Assembly (NCBI GenBank): GCA_963829995.1
Contig: CAWHKW010000029.1
Location: 15,708 to 79,707 of the forward strand
Source of the DNA: JACCZX01 sp963829995
GTDB lineage: Bacteria > Pseudomonadota > Gammaproteobacteria > Burkholderiales > Burkholderiaceae_F
Reading direction: 5' to 3'
DNA: 64,000 nucleotides
The position numbers and the translations under genes are program-made. Within the stretch, counting starts at the first letter, position 1. Each line of letters begins with the position of its first letter. The notes beneath the pieces were generated by a model. It searched no databases, was not told the origin of the DNA, and worked only from the letters and a program-made list of their open reading frames with translations. Positions 46,109 through 56,398 of the stretch are shown one piece after another.

Positions 46109-47302
46109 ATGATGAATCGACTTCTTCGGTTGACGCTGATGTGCGCCGCGACGACGCTCGCCGCTTGTGCAACCATGGATCGCGCGCTGCCGGGTAAGCC
46201 CGAGTACATGATCGTCGGCATTGACAACAAGACGACGTGGGACGCGGGCGGGAAGCTCGTGCTCAGCGCGCCCGGCAAGGACGTAGTCGCGATCGTCGAC
46301 ATCGGTACCGATCCCGCCAACCCGAAGATCGTCACGACGCTGCCGCTTTCGAATTCGATCTTCGGCCCGCCGACTAACCTCGCGATTACGCCGAATGGCC
46401 AGCTCGCGCTGGTAGCCGACTCGGTCGAGTACACCGCTGACGGCTCCGGCTGGAAATCGGGGCCCACCAGTCGGCTGCATGTGATCGACCTGACAACGAA
46501 TCCGCCCCGCCTGATCGAAACGATCACAAATGTCGGCCGGCAGCCGTCCGGCATGTCGATCAACCGCGCCGGCAACCTCGCATTGATTGCCAACCGCGCC
46601 GACAACTCGATCAGCGTGCTCGCGATCGACGGCAAGCAGGTCAAGCTCATCGACACGGTGCAGATCGGCGAACACGTGGCGCATGTGGCGTTCACGCCTG
46701 ACGGCAAGCGTGCGCTTGCTGCAAAGTTCCCCGGTCACAAGGTGGCGCTGCTCACGGTCGATGGCCAGAAGGTGACCTACACCAAGCGCGACCTCGTCGT
46801 CGGCCTGTGGCCGTACAACCTGGACATCGCACCTGACGGCAAGATCGCACTGACCGCTGACAACGGATTGAGCGGCAGCTCCGACGGTAACGTCGACACC
46901 GTCTCAATAATTGATCTTGAAGCGAATCCAGTGCGCGTGATCGACAAAGTGGTCGTCGGCGACGCGCCCGAAGGCATCGCGATCAGCCCGACCGGCAAGA
47001 TGGCCGCCGCGATCCTGCTGCGCGGCTCCAACAACGCGACGACCGACTGGTTCTATAACCGCAACGGCAGCGTCGTCGTGCTCAAAATCGATGGCAAGAA
47101 GGTCACCAAGATCGGCGAGATCGAAGTCAGAGGCCTGCCCGAAGGAGCCGTGTTCAGTCCGGACGGACGCTGGCTGTATGTCGGCAATTACATGGATGAA
47201 GACATCTCCGTGCTGCGTGTTGACGGAGAAACGGTCACCAACACCGGCAAGCTGCTGAAACTGCCGGGTAAGCCCGCGTCGATGCGCGGACGAACGTTGT
47301 AA
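46109..47302 (+). CDS. Beta-propeller lipoprotein (lactonase-like / YncE-like repeats)
   Basis: A 397-residue lipoprotein: the signal peptide ends in the lipobox LAAC, with Cys near residue 20. The mature part is made of repeated four-stranded blades: ITPNGQLALVADSVE, INRAGNLALIANRADNSISVLAIDG, FTPDGKRALAAKFPG, ISPTGKMAAAILLRGS and FSPDGRWLYVGNYMDEDISVLRVDG, which fits a seven-bladed propeller. No catalytic residues can be assigned. The ATG at 46109 follows an AAGGAGA site; a second ATG is 3 bases on. It shares a 134-base divergent promoter region with the FMN oxidase. Confidence 0.8.
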   Translation: MMNRLLRLTLMCAATTLAACATMDRALPGKPEYMIVGIDNKTTWDAGGKLVLSAPGKDVVAIVDIGTDPANPKIVTTLPLSNSIFGPPTNLAITPNGQLALVADSVEYTADGSGWKSGPTSRLHVIDLTTNPPRLIETITNVGRQPSGMSINRAGNLALIANRADNSISVLAIDGKQVKLIDTVQIGEHVAHVAFTPDGKRALAAKFPGHKVALLTVDGQKVTYTKRDLVVGLWPYNLDIAPDGKIALTADNGLSGSSDGNVDTVSIIDLEANPVRVIDKVVVGDAPEGIAISPTGKMAAAILLRGSNNATTDWFYNRNGSVVVLKIDGKKVTKIGEIEVRGLPEGAVFSPDGRWLYVGNYMDEDISVLRVDGETVTNTGKLLKLPGKPASMRGRTL

Positions 47303-47335
47303 CGGGTCGCAGCGAACGAGGTGTAGTCAGCGCGA

Positions 47336-47755
47336 CTACACCGTCGCCGCCTTGGGAAACGTGACCATCCCTTCCGGGATCGACATCCACGATCGCTTGG
47401 ACTGCACCCAGATGTGGCGTTGGATAGTGAGCCACTCGGGGTCATCCAGTGTTCCCATTGCTATGGCTCTCAGACCGGGCCGAACTTCAACGGTATGAGT
47501 GACTGTCGTCGCGCACGATGGGCAGAACTCCGTGCGCAACCACCTTCCGCTTTCGTCGGAATGATGCTGATACTGCTTTAGCTCGCCTTGTACAAACGTC
47601 ACATTGCGCTCGTCGAAGTAAGCAACGGTTGCAAAGGCGCTCCCTGAGCGTCGTTGACAGAATGTGCAGTGGCAGATCTGGCAGATCGCAGGATTTCCTT
47701 GCACCTGATATCGCACACGGCCGCACGCACAACCGCCTTCATGAAGTGTGGTCAT
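47336..47755 (-). CDS. GFA family protein (glutathione-dependent formaldehyde-activating-like)
   Basis: A 139-residue zinc protein of the GFA/Mss4-like fold. The structural and exchange zinc sites are visible: GGCACGRVRY (Cys pair), CQICHCTFCQRRSGSAF (Cys cluster) and EFCPSCATTV (Cys pair). These proteins were named for spontaneous S-hydroxymethylglutathione formation, but most members have no proven role. The start at 47755 sits right at the fold; upstream extensions lack a plausible ribosome site. Confidence 0.85.
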   Translation of the reverse strand: MTTLHEGGCACGRVRYQVQGNPAICQICHCTFCQRRSGSAFATVAYFDERNVTFVQGELKQYQHHSDESGRWLRTEFCPSCATTVTHTVEVRPGLRAIAMGTLDDPEWLTIQRHIWVQSKRSWMSIPEGMVTFPKAATV

Positions 47756-47890
47756 TGGTGCTCCAGATGAAAGAAACGACCAGTTTAATTGCGGGACACG
47801 GCGGGACACTTCAACCGCGCGTTTAGCGTACAAAAACCTAGACAATTTCACGCTTCGCTCAGCGGTCGGCGAGCCCAGAATCGTCTGCAC

Positions 47891-48535
47891 ATGAGCGCAC
47901 CTCTTAGAACCCTTCGCGGCTGCTTCGCCGGCCTGCTAACTGCGGCACTGCTTGCCAGCTGTGCGACCGGAATGAGCAAGGACGAGTGCGCGCTGGCCGA
48001 CTGGCAAATGATCGGCTACGAAGACGGCCTGCGCGGATTCCCTGCAGAGAGAATCGGCGCGCATCGAGCGGCCTGCGCCAAACATCAAGTCACGCCAAAC
48101 CTCGCCGCCTACACCGGAGGTCGGGAGCGCGGCCTGCGCGAATACTGCCAGCCGAAGAACGGGTTCCGCGCCGGACTGCAGGGCACCGGCTACGCCAATG
48201 TGTGTTCCGGTCCGAGCGAGGCGTTCTTCGTCGACGGCTATCGCTACGGAAGGCAAATCCACGACGCCCGCGCCGAACTGCGCTCCACCCAAGCGCGGCT
48301 GCGCAACGCTCGGGAAGGTCTTGCGCATACGAATACGGCGATGGCAAGCGTCACTGCCGAACTCGTGTTACCGACCGTGCCGATCGACCGCCGCGCCTGG
48401 CTCGCGACGGAGCTTGTGCGACTGACACAAGAGCGCACCGAACTCGTGGGGCGCATCGATCAGCTTGCCGCGCACTCTCAGCAAATGGCGGTCAACGTGC
48501 AGGAACTCGAGCGGCACAGTCCATACGCGCTTTGA
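47891..48535 (+). CDS. DUF2799 lipoprotein
   Basis: A 214-residue protein with a lipoprotein signal (LLTAALLASC, Cys near residue 25). Conserved DUF2799 marks follow: DWQMIGYEDGLRGFPAERIGAHRAACAKH, YTGGRERGLREYC, and a second repeat with GFRAGLQGTGYANVC and FVDGYRYGRQIHDAR. The C-terminal third is a helical coiled coil (LVRLTQERTELVGRIDQL). It is outer- or inner-membrane anchored and of unknown function. Confidence 0.82.
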   Translation: MSAPLRTLRGCFAGLLTAALLASCATGMSKDECALADWQMIGYEDGLRGFPAERIGAHRAACAKHQVTPNLAAYTGGRERGLREYCQPKNGFRAGLQGTGYANVCSGPSEAFFVDGYRYGRQIHDARAELRSTQARLRNAREGLAHTNTAMASVTAELVLPTVPIDRRAWLATELVRLTQERTELVGRIDQLAAHSQQMAVNVQELERHSPYAL

Positions 48536-48615
48536 GTTGACCGGCATATCTGTGCTCACTTTCGGTGGATCGACGCATACCAAGACGATTCAGTGATGGA
48601 ATCAGCACAACAACC

Positions 48616-48912
48616 CTAGTCACCGGCGCCTGGAACGATCCGCACCTCGCGCACGCAAGCATCCTTGAGAATCGCGAGTGCAGCCTGATACGCCGGACTT
48701 TCGTACGCAGCGATTGCCCTATCAACGCTTTCGAATTCAGCGACAACGCAGCGCTCGTTCGCACCGCCTTCGTAAACCTTGGCCGGCATGCCGCGAGCAA
48801 GAAAACGGGCGCCGAAAGAAGTCAGCACCGGTGTTGCAGCTTCGGCGTACTTACGCAGCGCAGCGGGATCCTGAACGGAGTGATATGACGCAATCCAGTA
48901 TCCCTTTGGCAT
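48616..48912 (-). CDS. DUF1330 family protein
   Basis: A 98-residue protein with the compact DUF1330 (dimeric alpha/beta barrel) pattern: GYWIASYHSVQDPAALRKYAEAATP at the start, FLARGMPAKVYEG in the middle, and VAEFESVDRAIAAYESPAYQAAL near the end. No catalytic residues are known for the family. It stands on its own between a lipoprotein gene (convergent) and the permease-prefix gene. Confidence 0.85.
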   Translation of the reverse strand: MPKGYWIASYHSVQDPAALRKYAEAATPVLTSFGARFLARGMPAKVYEGGANERCVVAEFESVDRAIAAYESPAYQAALAILKDACVREVRIVPGAGD

Positions 48913-48939
48913 CGTGCTGCTCCGATGAGTAACTGGCCG

Positions 48940-50310
48940 TCAAATGTATCCGAACACCGGCGGAAACACGATGACGACGATCGCCGCCCAGACGGCATAG
49001 ACCGGTATGTAATCGGTTTGCCACCGCTCGAGGTCGGCGAACGGTCCACGTCCTCTAAGAAAGCGGATGTAAAGCACGGCCGACCACGCGAGATTGACTA
49101 GCAGAACCACGTTCTCACCCAGCGCGGCCACGCGGTTGGGTGTGAAGCCGAACTCGTTGATGCGCGCGGCGATCGCCCATAGCGCTACTGCATCGGCGAG
49201 CAATGCACAGATGACGAGCGTGATCTGCAGCACATCCAATACACCGGGAGGGGACTGCGGGTCGCGGGCCGAGACGGAGTAAAGCAGAAGGCCGAGGACC
49301 ACTACCAGCAGCATGTCGAAGGCGATCAGCACGTTGCGCTCGATGTCGACTCCGTGTCCCGTCCACAGCACAGTTCCCAGGAACGCGACGAGCACTGCGA
49401 CGAAAAGGGGCGTGAAGAGGCTCGTCAGCACGGGTGCCATGTTTTCGATCACGCTTTGCTTGGCCTCCACCAGCCACGACGCGACGATGACGGCGCCGAC
49501 CGCGCCGCACGGCAGCAGCCACGACTCGAAGAAGGGCTCGACGTCGACACCGATGGCCTGGAAGATCATCGCCATGAACGCGGTGAGGAGGCCGCCGCCG
49601 AGAGCAATCAGCACGTAGTAGATGAACAGCTCGCCCGAGAAGCGAATAAAGTCCATGCGGCCGCCGGCTTGGCTCCATCGGCCGCCGGCGTACGCGATGC
49701 CCACTACCAACCACAACGCGATCGGCAGGTGCAGTGCCATCAGCACCTCAGTTGATCCGTGCGGGGCGACCGGATAGACGTTGGCGACTATGGCCGCTGC
49801 GACGAATGCCGCGGCCAGCCATCGGACCGTTCGGGTGTCGAGCCTCCGTTTCCAGACGAAGTAACCCGTCAGGAGCGGGAGCACAAAAAGAGACACATTG
49901 CGCGCGTAGAAACCGGCGTCCTGATCCAGCTCGAGCGCGAAGAGCGACGGAGCTTTGATGACCACAGCCGCCGCGACCGCAAGACAGAAGGCGACGATGG
50001 CATCCGTTCGGGTTCGTGCTCGTCCGTCGCCGAACTCTGAGGGCAAGACGACGAGCTGCTTCCACAAGCGGTCCGAGTGCTCGCGCGCGAACTCACGGGA
50101 CAGTGCATCGAGGTTGCCCATCCGCTTCACTGCCACCAGAAACGCTTCATCCGTGGCCAGCCCCGCATCCACCAAGACCGCGATCTGCTCGCGCAGATGG
50201 TCTTCCAGTTCCGCGACATCAACGGAGTGAATCGCCTGTCGGCGGCGCAGATAACTTCGCCATTGGTCGACCTGGTCCTCCAGCGATGCCGCCTGACCTG
50301 CAGCCGACAT
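48940..50310 (-). CDS. Permease-prefix-domain membrane protein (PadR-associated)
   Basis: A 456-residue protein. The N-terminal 90 residues match permease prefix domain 1 (WRSYLRRRQAI...VAELEDHLREQIAVLVDAGLATDEAFLVAVKRMGNLDALSREFAREHSDRLW), which in other bacteria precedes ABC-type MacB permeases or stand-alone membrane proteins. About ten to eleven membrane helices follow. No ATPase or MacB domain is present. The gene begins 3 bases after the PadR gene stop, a standard PadR-partner arrangement; it is probably the regulator's main target. Function unknown. Confidence 0.8.
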   Translation of the reverse strand: MSAAGQAASLEDQVDQWRSYLRRRQAIHSVDVAELEDHLREQIAVLVDAGLATDEAFLVAVKRMGNLDALSREFAREHSDRLWKQLVVLPSEFGDGRARTRTDAIVAFCLAVAAAVVIKAPSLFALELDQDAGFYARNVSLFVLPLLTGYFVWKRRLDTRTVRWLAAAFVAAAIVANVYPVAPHGSTEVLMALHLPIALWLVVGIAYAGGRWSQAGGRMDFIRFSGELFIYYVLIALGGGLLTAFMAMIFQAIGVDVEPFFESWLLPCGAVGAVIVASWLVEAKQSVIENMAPVLTSLFTPLFVAVLVAFLGTVLWTGHGVDIERNVLIAFDMLLVVVLGLLLYSVSARDPQSPPGVLDVLQITLVICALLADAVALWAIAARINEFGFTPNRVAALGENVVLLVNLAWSAVLYIRFLRGRGPFADLERWQTDYIPVYAVWAAIVVIVFPPVFGYI

Positions 50311-50313
50311 TGC

Positions 50314-50688
50314 TCAGGCTCCCCGTGGCAGTGGTGCAGTTGCGGCAGGGAGGCACAGCGCGAGCGCGTGCCAAATGCCGCGCAACGTTGCGTCCACCGC
50401 CTGCCACTGCCGGCGATCCTCTGCAAGCTGAGCGCGGCCTCTGGACATCAGCCGGTAGTACTTGCGACGGCGACCGCTCTCCGCAACTTTCCACCGCGCC
50501 TTGATGTACCCGAGCCGCTCGAGCCGATGTAGAACGGGGTAAAGCATCCCGTCCGTCCACTCGATGCGTCCGCCGGACAGCTCACGGACCCGCTGCAGGA
50601 TGGCGTAGCCATAGCTGTCCCCTTCGGCCAGGATTGCAAGGACGATGGAGGTCGACGAAGCGGCCATCAAGTCTTTGCTGATTTCCAT
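50314..50688 (-). CDS. PadR family transcriptional regulator
   Basis: A 124-residue winged-helix repressor of the PadR family, with SSTSIVLAILAEGDSYGYAILQRV, the recognition region GRIEWTDGMLYPVLHRLERLGYI and the wing RRRKYYRLMSRGRAQL. It is short, as usual for PadR-s2 proteins controlling permease-prefix membrane proteins. It is divergent from the RND efflux operon (143 bases between starts), so it may repress both its own unit and the pump. A candidate operator lies between them. Confidence 0.9.
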   Translation of the reverse strand: MEISKDLMAASSTSIVLAILAEGDSYGYAILQRVRELSGGRIEWTDGMLYPVLHRLERLGYIKARWKVAESGRRRKYYRLMSRGRAQLAEDRRQWQAVDATLRGIWHALALCLPAATAPLPRGA

Positions 50689-50722
50689 GATCTGCAGATG
50701 CTGATGAGCTGGAATCCCAACC

Positions 50723-50760
50723 TACATAGCAGCGTTATACATGGCAGTGCTAGGTATGTA
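50723..50760. promoter_or_regulatory. Candidate PadR operator in the divergent promoter region
   Basis: TACAT at 50738-50742 and ATGTA at 50756-50760 form an inverted repeat with a 13-base spacer, and another TACAT lies at 50723-50727. PadR proteins commonly bind ATGT/ACAT half sites. The region is AT-richer than its surroundings and contains TATAAC-like and TATGTAAAT promoter-like boxes. Assignment is by pattern and position only. Confidence 0.4.
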
Positions 50761-50831
50761 AATAATCGCGACGACGACGCCCTGCCGCTTCAACATCATC
50801 AGCATGCTCGCCCGCCTGTTAGCATCCAGCG

Positions 50832-52040
50832 ATGTGCCGATCGATCGTGTCCCGGCTCCCCCTTGTCGTTACTCTCGCTCTGACTGCCGCATGTGACCGC
50901 GCGAACACGCCGCCGGCAGAAAAGGCGGCACCCCAGGTCACCGTGATCACCGTGAAGCCGCAAAGCGTGGTGATCAAGACGCTGTTGCCCGGCCGCACAG
51001 CACCCACGCTGATCGCCGAGGTGCGCCCGCAAGTGACAGGGATTGTCGAGTCACGCACGTTCAACGAGGGAGCGGAGGTCAAGGCGGGCAGCACGCTCTT
51101 CAAGCTGAATCCGGCGACTTACCGGACGACGTATGAGAGTGCACGCGCCGCTGTGGCAAAGGCAGAAGCGGGCGTGCAGACAGCGCGACGCAACGTGGAA
51201 CGCAACAAAGAGCTGGTCGAGATCAAGTTCGTCAGCCAGCAGGCGTATGACGATGCCTTAACGACGCTGCGCCAGAACGAAGCCGACCTCGCGGGCGCGA
51301 AGGCCGCCGCCGAGGCGGCGCGGATCAACCTTGCATATACCAACGTTGTCGCGCCGATTTCCGGACGCACCGGCAAGTCCACCGTCACGGCGGGCGCTCT
51401 GGTGACGGCGAACCAGGCATCGCCTTTGGTGACGATCCAGCAGATGGACCCGATGTATGTGGATGTCACGCAGTCGAGCACGGAAGTGCTTCGGCTGCGA
51501 AGAGCAATGGCCAGCGGCGAACTGAAGCGCGCGCGCAGCGACGCGGCGCGGGTGACCCTTCTGCTCGACGATGGAGCGCCTTATTCACACGAGGGCACGC
51601 TGCAGTTCTCGGACGTGACAGTCGATGCTTCGACAGGCGCAATCACGCTGCGTGCACTGTTTCCGAATCCCGATAACGTTCTGTTGCCAAACATGTATGT
51701 GCAGGCAGTGATCGAGGAAGGCGTGCGCGAGAACGCGATCCTCGTGCCGCAGCAAGCGGTGACGCGCGATGCCAAGGGCCAGGCGATCGCAATGGTGGTC
51801 GGCCCGGATAACAAGGTCGAGTCAAGGATGCTGAAAACTGTGCGCACGCTCGGCAGCGACTGGCTGCTCGACTCCGGCTTGCAGGTAGGCGATCGAGTCA
51901 TTGTCGAGGGACTGCAGAGAGCCACCCCTGGCACAGTGGTGCAAGCCGTCCCGGCAGGCGCGCCGAGTGAAAGCGCCTCGCGCGCCACCGCAAGCTCGGG
52001 AGCGGCGGCACCGCCCGCGGGTAGCGCCGGCACGCGCTAG
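50832..52040 (+). CDS. RND efflux periplasmic adaptor (AcrA/MexA family), copy A
   Basis: A 402-residue membrane-fusion lipoprotein: signal with lipobox LTAAC (Cys near residue 21), biotinyl-lipoyl halves (GIVESRTFNEGAEVKAGSTLFKLNP and NVVAPISGRTGKS), a coiled-coil hairpin (AVAKAEAGVQTARRNVERNKEL...ALTTLRQNEADLAGAKAAAEAA), and beta-barrel and membrane-proximal domains. It links the RND pump to an outer-membrane channel. It is intact, unlike copy B. The pump gene starts 26 bases downstream. No outer-membrane factor gene is found in the operon. Confidence 0.93.
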   Translation: MCRSIVSRLPLVVTLALTAACDRANTPPAEKAAPQVTVITVKPQSVVIKTLLPGRTAPTLIAEVRPQVTGIVESRTFNEGAEVKAGSTLFKLNPATYRTTYESARAAVAKAEAGVQTARRNVERNKELVEIKFVSQQAYDDALTTLRQNEADLAGAKAAAEAARINLAYTNVVAPISGRTGKSTVTAGALVTANQASPLVTIQQMDPMYVDVTQSSTEVLRLRRAMASGELKRARSDAARVTLLLDDGAPYSHEGTLQFSDVTVDASTGAITLRALFPNPDNVLLPNMYVQAVIEEGVRENAILVPQQAVTRDAKGQAIAMVVGPDNKVESRMLKTVRTLGSDWLLDSGLQVGDRVIVEGLQRATPGTVVQAVPAGAPSESASRATASSGAAAPPAGSAGTR

Positions 52041-55000
52041 CGCACAACGAGTCAGGGCGGTAGGCAGTGTCACATTTCTTCATTGAGCGGCCGATCTTCG
52101 CGTGGGTGATCGCGCTCGTGATCATGCTGGCGGGCGCGATCGCGATCCTCCGCCTGCCGATTGCCCAGTATCCCAACATCGCTCCGCCGACGATCACCAT
52201 CCAGGCGACTTATCCCGGCGCATCGGCCAAGACCGTGGAGGACACCGTCACTCAGATCATCGAGCAGCGGATGACGGGTCTGGACGGGCTGCGCTACATC
52301 ACGTCGACCAGCGACAGTCTGGGCGCCGCTTCAATTGTGTTGACGTTCAACGCAGGAGTGAACCCGGATATCGCGCAGGTGCAGGTGCAGAACAAGCTGA
52401 AGCTTGCGGAGACGCTGTTGCCGCAGGAGGTTCAGCAGCAGGGCGTCAACGTAGTGAAGACGGTCCGCAATTTCATCATGGTGATCGGCTTCTATTCCGA
52501 AGACGGATCGATGAACCGCACGGACATCGCCGACTACGTGGCGGCGAACGTGCAGGAGATTCTGAGCCGCGTTCCAGGGTGTCGGCGAGCTGACACTGTT
52601 CGGAACGCAGTACGCAATGCGGATCTGGCTCGACCCGGGCAAGTTGAACAGCTTCAAGCTCACGCCCGCGGATGTCGCTGCCGCCGTTCGCTCGCAGAAC
52701 GTGCAGATCGCCGCCGGACAGCTCGGCGGGCTGCCCGCCGTGCGCGGACAGCAACTGAACGCGACCATCTCGGCCCAAGGCCGGCTGCAGACTCCCGCGC
52801 AGTTCGAGTCGATTGTGTTGCGCACCGATCCCTCGGGTGCCACGGTGCGGCTACGCGACGTCGCCCGCGTCGAGCTCGGCAGCGAGAACTACAGCACGCT
52901 GTCGTTCTACAACGGCAAGCCTTCATCGGGTCTTGCCGTACGACTCGCCACCGGTGCCAACGCGCTCGACACCGCCGATGCGGTGAAGGCGAAGACTGCC
53001 GAGCTCGAGCGATTCTTCCCACACGGCCTCAAGGCGGTGGTCGCATTCGACACGACTCCATTCATTCGGTTGTCGATCCAAGAAGTTGTAAAGACTCTGA
53101 TCGAAGCGTTCGTGCTGGTCGTGCTCGTGATGTACCTGTTCCTGCAGAGCTGGCGCGCGACGCTGATTCCCGCGATCGCGGTGCCGGTGGTGTTGCTTGG
53201 CACGTTCGGCGTGATGCAGGCGTTCGGCTTTTCGATCAACGTACTGACGATGTTCGGAGTCGTGCTGACCATCGGCTTGCTCGTTGATGACGCAATCGTC
53301 GTAGTCGAGAACGTCGAGCGCCTGATGAGCGAAGAGGGCTTGTCGCCAAAGGAAGCCACGAAGAAATCGATGGGCCAGATCACCGGCGCGTTGGTAGGGA
53401 TCGCGCTCGTTCTCGCCGCAGTGTTCATTCCGATGGCGTTCTTCGGTGGCTCTACCGGCGTCATCTATCGGCAGTTCTCGATCACGATGGCGTCAGCAAT
53501 GCTGCTTTCGGTTTCGGTGGCGCTGATCCTTTCGCCGGCGCTGTGCGCGACATTGCTGAAGCCGGTCGAAAAGGGATCGCACGGCAAAACGACCGGATTT
53601 TTTGGCTGGTTCAACCGCGGTTTCAATCGCGGCAGCGCGGCGTACCGGCGCACAGTCGGCCGCATGCTCAACGGTCCGCTGCGCTGGCTTGCGGCGTACG
53701 TGGTGATGATCGCTATTGGCATCTTCCTGCTGCTGCGGCTTCCAACATCGTTTCTGCCGGACGAAGACCAGGGCATCATGTTCGGGCAAGTTGTGCTGCC
53801 GGCCGGAGCGACGCAGGAGCGCACGCTGCGCGTGCTGCGCGACATGGAGCGCCACTTCCTGGTCGACGAGAAGGATCTGGTGCAGTCGCTGTTCACTGTC
53901 GCGGGCTTTTCTTTTTCCGGCAGCGGTCAGAACGCCGGCATTGCATTTGTGCGGCTGCGCGATTGGTCCGAAAGGCCTGGCGCACAGAGCACGGTCAAGG
54001 CCGTTGCGGGCCGCGCAGCTGCGGCGTTCTCCAAATTCCGTGACGCGATGGTGTTCGCATTTCCGCCGCCGGCAGTGCTCGAGCTCGGCGTGGCGAACGG
54101 CTTCGATATGTATCTGCAGGACCGCGCCGGCGCGGGTCATGAGGCATTGATGGCCGCACGCAATCAACTGCTCGGCATGGCGGCGAAGGATCCCACTCTG
54201 GTGGCGGTGCGTCCCAACGGGCAGGAAGACACGCCGCAGTTCAGTATCGATGTGGATACCGTGCACGCCGGCGCGTTGGGGCTAGCAATGGCCGACGTCA
54301 ACGCAACATTGTCTGCAGCGTGGGGCAGCTCCTATGTGAATGACTTCATCGACAAGGGCCGCGTGAAGAAGGTCTACATGCAGGCCGACGCGCCGTTTAG
54401 GATGGTCCCGGAGGATCTGTCCAAGTGGTACGTGCGCAATGCGCAGGGCGACATGGTCCCGTTCTCCATGTTCGCGCGCGGCAAATGGACGTTCGGGTCG
54501 CCTCGCCTCGAACGCTTCAACGGCGCGGCCGCGGTCCAGATTCAGGGGCAGGCTGCGGCGGGTTACAGCTCCGGCGAGGCCATAGCGGCGATGGAGAAAC
54601 TTGCGGCACAACTGCCACCGGGATTTGGAGTCGCGTGGACCGGACTGTCCTACGAAGAGCGGCAGTCGGGTGCGCAAGCGCCGCTGCTGTATGGACTATC
54701 GATCATCGTCGTGTTCCTGTGTCTTGCCGCTTTGTATGAGAGCTGGTCGATTCCATTCGCGGTGCTGCTGATCGTTCCGCTCGGCATCCTTGGGGCGGTG
54801 ATCGCGGCGACCGGCCGCGGATTGTCGGATGACGTGTACTTCCAGGTGGGACTGCTGACGACGATCGGACTATCGGCGAAGAACGCCATCCTGATCATTC
54901 AGTTTGCCCTGAAGCAAATGGCCGAAGGCGTCGAGCTCGTTCCGGCGACGCTCGAGGCTGTGCGCCTGCGACTGCGACCGATCCTGATGACCTCGCTGGC

Positions 55001-55208
55001 GTTTGGTGGTGGCGTGCTGCCGCTGGCACTGGCAGCTGGCGCCGGATCAGGCAGTCAGAACGCGATCGGAACCGGTGTCTTAGGCGGCATGGTTGCCGCG
55101 ACCGCTCTCGGATTGCTGTTCGTGCCGTTGTTCTTCGTCGTAGTCAGGAGAATGGTCACTCGGCGCGCCGTCCGCAGGATAGACGTGGTCCAGCCAAAAG
55201 CTGTCTGA
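50884..55208 (+). repeat. Tandem duplication, unit A (adaptor + RND pump)
   Basis: The sequence from CTGCCGCATGTGACC at 50884 to the pump stop at 55208 recurs as unit B at 55211-59540, in the same orientation, offset 4,327-4,332 bases. Only unit A carries the adaptor start codon and signal peptide. Confidence 0.93.
52067..55208 (+). pseudogene. RND efflux pump (AcrB/MexB family), copy A, one frameshift
   Basis: An inner-membrane proton-driven multidrug pump of about 1046 residues once one base is removed. It starts GTG with FFIERPIFAWVIALVIMLAG. The periplasmic VQVQNKLKLAETLLPQEVQQQG, the TM4 proton-relay LVDDAIVVVENVERLM (two Asp) and the C-terminal GLSAKNAILIIQFA are all present. The frame breaks at a GGG run at 52577-52579; copy B has GG there and stays in frame. 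Everything else is intact and highly conserved, so the break may be recent or an error. The adaptor precedes it by 26 bases. Confidence 0.88.
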
Positions 55209-55210
55209 AA

Positions 55211-56370
55211 CTGCCGCATGTGACCGCGCGAACACGCCGCCGGCAGAAAAGGCGGCACCGCAGGTCACCGTGATCACCGTGAAGCCGCAAAGCGTGGTGA
55301 TCAAGACGCTGTTGCCCGGCCGCACAGCACCCACGCTGATCGCCGAGGTGCGCCCGCAAGTTACAGGGATTGTCGAGTCACGCACTTTCAACGAGGGAGC
55401 GGAGGTCAAGGCGGGCAGCACGCTCTTCAAGCTGAATCCAGCGACTTACCGGACGACGTACGAGAGTGCACGCGCGGCTGTGGCAAAGGCAGAAGCGGGC
55501 GTGCAGACAGCGCGACGCAACGTGGAACGCAACAAAGAGCTGGTCGAGATCAAGTTTGTCAGCCAGCAGGCGTATGACGATGCCTTAACGACGCTGCGCC
55601 AGAACGAAGCCGACCTCGCGGGCGCGAAGGCCGCCGCCGAGGCGGCGCGGATCAACCTTGCATATACCAACGTTGTCGCGCCGATTTCCGGACGCACCGG
55701 CAAGTCCAGCGTCACGGCAGGCGCTCTGGTGACGGCGAACCAGGCATCGCCACTGGTGACGATCCAGCAGATGGACCCGATGTATGTGGATGTCACGCAG
55801 TCGAGCACGGAAGTGTTTCGGCTGCGAAGAGCAATGGCCAGCGGCGAACTGAAGCGCGCGCGCAGCGACGCGGCGCGGGTGACCCTTCTGCTCGACGATG
55901 GAGCGCCTTATTCACACGAGGGCACGCTGCAGTTCTCGGACGTGACCGTCGATGCTTCGACAGGCGCAATCACGCTGCGTGCATTGTTTCCGAATCCGGA
56001 TAACGTTCTGTTGCCAAACATGTATCGTGCAGGCAGTGATCGAGGAAGGCGTGCGCGAGAACGCGATCCTCGTGCCGCAGCAAGCGGTGACGCGCGATGC
56101 CAAGGGCCAGGCGATCGCAATGGTGGTCGGCTCCGGATAACAAGGTCGAGTCAAGGATGCTGAAAACTGTGCGCACGCTCGGCAGCGACTGGCTGCTCGA
56201 CTCCGGCTTGCAGGCGGGCGATCGAGTCATTATCGAAGGACTGCAGAGAGCCACCCCGGGCACGGTGGTGCAAGCCGATGCCGGCCGGCGCGCCGAATGA
56301 AAGCGCGTCGCGCGCCACCGCGAGCTCGGGAGCGGCGGCACCGCCCGCGGGTAGCGCCGGCACGCGCTGA
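55211..56370 (+). pseudogene. RND adaptor, copy B, lacking start and signal peptide and frameshifted
   Basis: It is homologous to 50884-52040 but begins within the lipoprotein signal: the first 17 residues and the start codon are missing at the duplication junction. The body (for example GIVESRTFNEGAEVKAGS) is in frame to about 56025. Extra bases then occur at 56026, 56132 and near 56279, each breaking the frame. An internal ATG at 55270 could start a cytoplasmic fragment without function. Even if the indels were sequencing errors, the adaptor could not be exported as written, so the second pump would depend on the adaptor of unit A. Confidence 0.88.
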
Positions 56371-56398
56371 GCGCACAACGAGTCGAGGGCGGTAGGCA

